Source: Pectobacterium betavasculorum (GTDB taxonomy: Bacteria > Pseudomonadota > Gammaproteobacteria > Enterobacterales > Enterobacteriaceae). Taken from it: a stretch of 64,000 nt of DNA. This document shows, piece after piece, positions 59,376 through 64,000 of this stretch. Positions within the stretch are counted from its first letter, which is position 1; each line of letters begins with the position of its first letter. The stretch spans positions 20,142-84,141 of the forward strand of contig NZ_JQHM01000013.1 in assembly GCF_000749845.1 (NCBI RefSeq). The letters are read 5' to 3'. A model generated the notes under the pieces. The model was not told where the DNA came from, ran no database searches, and worked only from the letters and a program-made list of their open reading frames with translations. Made by a program: the position numbers and the translations under genes.

Positions 59376-62300
59376 TCAGCTAGAGGGTTCAGGTTTGCTA
59401 ACCAGACTCTCCAACGACGGCAATGCACCGTTATAATGTTCCAACGTAATCGACACTGCAACCGTTCCGCCTTTATCCGCCGTAAAGTTCCCTTCGGTGC
59501 TAACTTCAATCGTCGGCGAGCCATGATTATCAGTGATACGAATATAGCGGCTGATATCGGTTCCTTCCTCCAGTTCACCAACCAGATCGCTTAAATCAAT
59601 CCGGTCGCCCTCTTTGGCATTAAAGTCTTTGATCACATCGTTGCCGATATCGCCAGCCTGCCACCTAAAGGTATCCGCGCCAGCCCCGCCGATAAGCGTA
59701 TCGCCTCCAGAGCCACCGATCAGGGTGTCGTCTCCGGCACCGCCGTAGAGCAGGTCATTACCTTCTCCACCAATCAGCGTATCATTTCCACCTTGGCCGA
59801 AAAGAATATCATTCCCGGCCCCACCGTTGAGTATGTCATTACCATCCTTCGCCGACGACAGATCGAACTCCGCGCTGTGCGTGGCAATATACCCATGCAT
59901 CTCTTTCGCTGTTGGTACACCGGTTTGCATACCTAACTGCTTGCCGATGTAGTTCTGCAAGGCGGTGATACCATTGCCGTCGATATTAGGAAACGACACC
60001 ACATCGCCGAACAGAATGTCATTCCCTAACCCGCCATTTAGCTGATCATTACCTGCATATATCGACTCGCCGCTGCCCAGAATCGCTTTATTCAGGTTAG
60101 CAGGGTCAATATGATCCTGAACGACGCCGTCAGTGTCATAGCGCTTCAGCGTATCGCCATTTAAATCAGCGCCAATACCGATCGCTTCAATCGCCGACTG
60201 CTTTTTCAGCATGTCAAAAGCCTGAGTCGCATTGGCATTACTATCATCGCGGTTACCTGAGTTATCGACCCAGTACGTCCTACCCCAGAAGTCGCGCGCC
60301 CAATAGCCATTATTTCCGGCCCCGCCCAGAGAGGATATTTCATAGGTTCCATCCCCTTGCGCCCGTACTTGTCCGATAACTGTTCGCGTGACGCCATTCC
60401 ATCCATTCGATTCATATTGATAGACGTTACCTTTGCTATCAATGACTTCACGGACTGCACCGCGTACATCCATAGAGTAAGACTGCCCCGGTTTGTAGGC
60501 AATATTGTCAATATTCAGCGACTGCCACCAGTCGCTCACGCGCACTTCATTGGCTTCGTTGGTCTGGTAGTAAGTGGGCTCACCGTCGGTGATGAAATAT
60601 GTCAGGTTATTACCCACATTCTTTTTCACCACATCACTTTGGAACCAGTTTGCCGTCGTCTTGAATACATCTTCATAGTTGGTTCCACCGCCTGCGGAAG
60701 ATCCCCCCACCATTGAATTCAATACGGCGGTCAGCTTGTTAAGTGCATTGGTGTCGTTCAGATTTACCGATACGGTTTTGCCAACCTGCGTATCAAAGTC
60801 AGCCAGAAACACGTTCACCGTGCCAGAATTCGCGCCGCCAGCACTGTTGATCAGACTTTTGAATACGTTACTCAACGACGTGCGCGCATTGTCGATGTCC
60901 GTTGATGACATGCTACCTGATGAGTCGACCATAAATGCAATGTTGTAGTTCTGCCCTTCAATGATTTGCAAACCGGATACATCCGCAACCATCACATCGT
61001 GGCTATGTGTACCGGACATGTTGTCATCGCCTATCGTACCGACGCTCATTCCATACTGTTCAACGCCTCCGGCAGAGTATCCGGTCGCCGTATCGTGGTT
61101 GGCGATTTCTGTCGATGTCGCCTGCGCGACCACGTTGAATTTACCTGCATCGACCGGCACGTCGAGCGTAATCTTTCCAGCCAGCGTCTGAGCATTGTTG
61201 GCGTTCTTGATAATGTACGATCCATCATCGCCAACGGTATACTTCACATTGTTAATGTGGTCAGTCAGCACCGTTCCTTTCGGAATCCCTGTGAGCGTAA
61301 CCCCTGACAGGGTTTCACTACCGTCACGATCGGTGAGAGCAGCCGAGATATCAAGCGTATGCGTCTGCGTTCCTGCCTGACCGGGCACTTTTTCCACCGT
61401 CGCACTGTTGGTGCCCGGTGTGTATGTCGTGCCGTCGCTATAGATCACACCTTCAATATTGTTGCTAACCTGCGTCGTAAATGAGCCGGACTTACCGCTG
61501 CTATCGGTATAGTTAACCTTCAGCCCATCCAACGTATTCACCGACGAATCCTGATTATTGTTGGTGCTGTAGGTCGCGTTATAGGTATAACCCGTCTCTT
61601 TTATAACGAACACATAATCAGAATGCGCGCTGCTGCCGTTATTCGTCCGGTTACCGTTGAACGAATCCAGATCGCGGTGATCCTTACGATCGGCCGCCCA
61701 GTCGCTCTGCCGATAAAAATAGCCGCTGGTGGAGTGCACAACGAAAATATCGCTGTGGCTACCGTCACCGCTAGTGTTGCCCTGACTGTAATACGCCACC
61801 TTACCGGTACCTACTACGGTAGGCACCGGATCCCCCTCGGTCAGCCAGACGCGAACCCCGTTCCCCACAGCGACGATTTTCCCATTTTGTACGTCGAAGC
61901 CACCGTTGGCGCTACCACCATTCACCTTAATAATTTCTGAAGAGGTCGGCGTCGTGGCACCGCTGGTGATGCTCAGACTCACAACAGGTGCATCGGCTAC
62001 TGGCGTAATGCCAATATGCAGCGCGGCTTTATCGCCCGCATTCCCTGCGCTATCGACAGGTCGGTAAGCAATGTCGCCCAGCGATGCGCCAGAGACATTA
62101 GCCGCAGGCGTAAAGCGTAGATCGGTGTTGCCAGCCGTAAAGGTTTGACCCGCGGTGACCGCTTTCCAACTCCCGCTATCGTTAAAATAGAGCGTGCCAG
62201 CGGCAGCTGGCGGCAGAGACGAAATCACGATGCTTGTGGTATCGCTCGATACGCCCAGATCGCTCCAGCCAATGTGCAGCGGCGTGTCTTCCGTACCAGA

Positions 62301-64000
62301 CACCGTGTTGTTGTGTGCGGCTGGCGGCGTAATATCCATGATAGCCTGACTGTTATCATGCGCCTGATTGCCTGCCGCATCGGTTGCCGTCGCCCCTGCG
62401 GTAATTTTGCCTTCCGCTAACGTACTCAGATCGACATTCGTCTGCCACTTTCCGTTCGTCACAGGCACGTCATGCAGCGTAACCGACTTACCATTCACAT
62501 CGGTAAAGACCAGATCGACCTTCTTCTCGTTGCTGGTGCCGCTGACCAGGGTGTTTTTCGACTCACTCTGGCTGACATAACCATCGTTACCCGCGAAATT
62601 CGTAATATCAATTTCTGGTGCAGTGGTATCCACCGCATATACATGATGGGTGTTCGCCGTAGTGATATTGCCCGCCGTGTCGCGGGTGGTGACCGTCGCA
62701 GAGACATCGCTGTTCGCCGCCAGCACCGCGCCCGGCACATTCACGCTCCAGGTTTTGCCATCGGTATTCACCGTAGTCTGGTAGGTCTCGGTGCCAACGG
62801 TAACGGTAATCGCATCACCGTCTTTCACGTCATTATCGACCTGACCGGTGACCGCAATCGTCTGACCCGATTCGCTGGCGTTAATCACGTTATCGGACGT
62901 GACATCGTCGATGGTAATCGACGCCACTGGCGCATCGGTATCGACGCCATAAGCATGAGTAGAGTTTGCAGTGGTGACATTGCCTGCGGTATCACGGGTG
63001 GTGACGGTGGCACTCACATCACCATTGGCCGCTAATACAGAGCCCGGCACATTGACGCTCCAGGTCTTGCCATCGGCATTGACCGTAGTCTGGTAGGTCT
63101 CGCTGCCGACGGTGACCGTCACCGCATCACCGGCTTTGACGTCGTTATCAACCTGACCGGTGACCGCAATCGTCTGACCCGATTCGCTGGCGTTAATCAC
63201 ATTATCCGAGGTGACGTTATCGATAGTAATCAACGCGATTGGCGCAACCGTATCGACGCTGTACGCATGGCTGGTATTCGCTGTAGTGACATTGCCTGCC
63301 GTATCACGGGTGGTGACCGTCGCACTGATATCGCCATTAGCAGCCAGCACCGCGCCCGGAACATTCACGCTCCAGGTCTTGCCATCGGCATTCACGGTCG
63401 TTTGATAAGTTTCCGTGCCGACGGTAACGGTAATCGCATCACCCGCTTTCACATCGTTATCCACGTTACCGGTGACCGCAATCGTCTGACCCGACTCGCT
63501 GGCATTAATCACGTTATCGCTGGTGACATCGTCGATGCTAATCGATGCTACTGGCGCAACCGTATCGACGCTGTACGCATGGCTGGTATTCGCTGTAGTC
63601 ACGTTGCCTGCGGTATCGCGGGTGGTGACCGTGGCACTCACATCACCATTAGCAGCCAGCACCGAACCCGGCACATTCACGCTCCAGGTTTTGCCATCGG
63701 CATTCACGGTCGTTTGATAAGTTTCCGTGCCGACGGTAACTGTCACCGTATCACCCGCTTTCACGTCGTTATCGACCTGACCGGTGACGGCAATGGTCTG
63801 GCCGGATTCGGCTGCGTTAACCACGTTATCGCTGGTCACATCGTCGATAGTAATCGACGCGGTCGGTGCGACGGTATCCACGCCGTAAGCGTGACTGGTA
63901 TTCGCCGTCGTCACATTACCTGCGGTATCACGCGTGGTGACCGTCGCGGAGACATCGCCATTGGCGGCCAGCACCGCGCCCGGCACATTCACGCTCCAGG
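59376..64000 (-). CDS. Giant LapA-like RTX adhesin, C-terminal part
   Basis: At least 1540 residues of a larger repeat protein; the frame is open at the window edge, so the N-terminal retention module and LapG cleavage site are not visible. From N to C: Ig-like repeats of 104 aa (312 bp; about four and a half copies, 62625-64000), a different Ig-like/cadherin-like region, a von Willebrand A domain with MIDAS motif DSSGS (about 60900-60945), then RTX nonapeptides (GGAGNDILFGQGGNDTL, 59690-59840, one more at about 60000-60060) and a C-terminal type I secretion signal. It is probably exported by a type I system encoded beyond the window. It matches the architecture of the multi-repeat adhesin known in P. 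atrosepticum. Confidence 0.93.
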   Translation of the reverse strand, partial: WSVNVPGAVLAANGDVSATVTTRDTAGNVTTANTSHAYGVDTVAPTASITIDDVTSDNVVNAAESGQTIAVTGQVDNDVKAGDTVTVTVGTETYQTTVNADGKTWSVNVPGSVLAANGDVSATVTTRDTAGNVTTANTSHAYSVDTVAPVASISIDDVTSDNVINASESGQTIAVTGNVDNDVKAGDAITVTVGTETYQTTVNADGKTWSVNVPGAVLAANGDISATVTTRDTAGNVTTANTSHAYSVDTVAPIALITIDNVTSDNVINASESGQTIAVTGQVDNDVKAGDAVTVTVGSETYQTTVNADGKTWSVNVPGSVLAANGDVSATVTTRDTAGNVTTANSTHAYGVDTDAPVASITIDDVTSDNVINASESGQTIAVTGQVDNDVKDGDAITVTVGTETYQTTVNTDGKTWSVNVPGAVLAANSDVSATVTTRDTAGNITTANTHHVYAVDTTAPEIDITNFAGNDGYVSQSESKNTLVSGTSNEKKVDLVFTDVNGKSVTLHDVPVTNGKWQTNVDLSTLAEGKITAGATATDAAGNQAHDNSQAIMDITPPAAHNNTVSGTEDTPLHIGWSDLGVSSDTTSIVISSLPPAAAGTLYFNDSGSWKAVTAGQTFTAGNTDLRFTPAANVSGASLGDIAYRPVDSAGNAGDKAALHIGITPVADAPVVSLSITSGATTPTSSEIIKVNGGSANGGFDVQNGKIVAVGNGVRVWLTEGDPVPTVVGTGKVAYYSQGNTSGDGSHSDIFVVHSTSGYFYRQSDWAADRKDHRDLDSFNGNRTNNGSSAHSDYVFVIKETGYTYNATYSTNNNQDSSVNTLDGLKVNYTDSSGKSGSFTTQVSNNIEGVIYSDGTTYTPGTNSATVEKVPGQAGTQTHTLDISAALTDRDGSETLSGVTLTGIPKGTVLTDHINNVKYTVGDDGSYIIKNANNAQTLAGKITLDVPVDAGKFNVVAQATSTEIANHDTATGYSAGGVEQYGMSVGTIGDDNMSGTHSHDVMVADVSGLQIIEGQNYNIAFMVDSSGSMSSTDIDNARTSLSNVFKSLINSAGGANSGTVNVFLADFDTQVGKTVSVNLNDTNALNKLTAVLNSMVGGSSAGGGTNYEDVFKTTANWFQSDVVKKNVGNNLTYFITDGEPTYYQTNEANEVRVSDWWQSLNIDNIAYKPGQSYSMDVRGAVREVIDSKGNVYQYESNGWNGVTRTVIGQVRAQGDGTYEISSLGGAGNNGYWARDFWGRTYWVDNSGNRDDSNANATQAFDMLKKQSAIEAIGIGADLNGDTLKRYDTDGVVQDHIDPANLNKAILGSGESIYAGNDQLNGGLGNDILFGDVVSFPNIDGNGITALQNYIGKQLGMQTGVPTAKEMHGYIATHSAEFDLSSAKDGNDILNGGAGNDILFGQGGNDTLIGGEGNDLLYGGAGDDTLIGGSGGDTLIGGAGADTFRWQAGDIGNDVIKDFNAKEGDRIDLSDLVGELEEGTDISRYIRITDNHGSPTIEVSTEGNFTADKGGTVAVSITLEHYNGALPSLESLVSKPEPSS
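62625..64000 (-). repeat. 312-bp tandem repeats in the adhesin gene
   Basis: Equivalent positions recur every 312 bases, for example GTATCGACGC-type boundary sequences near 62939, 63251, 63563 and 63875. Each unit encodes 104 aa beginning 'ASITIDDVTSDNV' and ending 'SVDTVAP'. Nucleotide identity between neighbours is high, with mostly synonymous changes. Confidence 0.92.

Noticed and set aside
62472..63035. 187-codon plus-strand frame opposite the adhesin
   Set aside because: It arises from the repeat structure of the adhesin gene, and a similar frame recurs in neighbouring repeats.
62625..64000. Regularly spaced repeats as a CRISPR array
   Set aside because: The period is 312 bases and the whole unit is coding; there are no short repeats with unique spacers.

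Overview
The window is chromosomal DNA of a soft-rot enterobacterium, almost certainly Pectobacterium. Gene order follows the Enterobacterales backbone known from E. coli: xseA, der-bamB-yfgM-hisS-ispG-rodZ-pilW-rlmN-ndk, sseA, sseB-pepB, the isc operon, trmJ/suhB, hcaT, glyA/hmp, glnB-glrR-qseG-glrK-glmY-purL, mltF-tadA-pgpC-murQ. Interspersed are plant-pathogen genes: a pectin acetylesterase/pectin methylesterase pair like PaeY-PemA, a protealysin-type metalloprotease, an alpha-glucoside PTS and a giant RTX adhesin. The organism assignment is inferred from protein recognition and synteny; no search was run.

Layout. 1-3.7 kb: 3' end of xseA, then an M4 protease translationally coupled to an emfourin-type inhibitor, a zinc-ribbon protein and an AEC transporter. 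3.8-13.7 kb, minus strand: GTPase, outer-membrane assembly, tRNA synthetase, isoprenoid, cell shape, pilus and RNA-modification genes ending at ndk. 14-18.9 kb, plus strand: alpha-glucoside EIIBC, GH4 phospho-alpha-glucosidase, sseA and an RpiR-type regulator. This locus sits where E. coli has pbpC-yfhM. 18.9-28.1 kb, minus strand: sseB, pepB, then iscX-fdx-hscA-hscB-iscA-iscU-iscS-iscR and trmJ. 28-33.5 kb: suhB and a Fur-box-flanked ABC importer with two paralogous binding proteins. 33.5-36.5 kb: a ZevA/ZevB-like metal pair and HcaT. 36.9-43 kb: glyA, hmp with an NsrR-like site, then paeY-pemA. 43-52 kb: glnB, GlrR-QseG-GlrK, the sRNA GlmY with a sigma-54 promoter and three GlrR half-site pairs, and purL. 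52-59 kb: mltF, tadA, pgpC, murQ, then lapG-lapD. 59.4-64 kb: the C-terminal part of a LapA-like adhesin that runs off the window.

How the genes work together. LapD (c-di-GMP receptor), LapG (periplasmic protease) and the adhesin form a surface-retention circuit. GlrK/GlrR drive GlmY, which in E. coli controls glucosamine-6-phosphate synthase. The isc genes form one Fe-S assembly operon led by its own repressor. PaeY and PemA jointly strip acetyl and methyl groups from pectin.

The most unusual structures are: (i) a ~112-bp palindromic repeat present three times, one copy splitting the purL terminator between 12-bp direct repeats; (ii) the twin-binding-protein iron-type importer; (iii) the protease-inhibitor operon; (iv) 312-bp repeats in the adhesin. 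I saw no tRNA, rRNA, CRISPR array, IS element or prophage gene.
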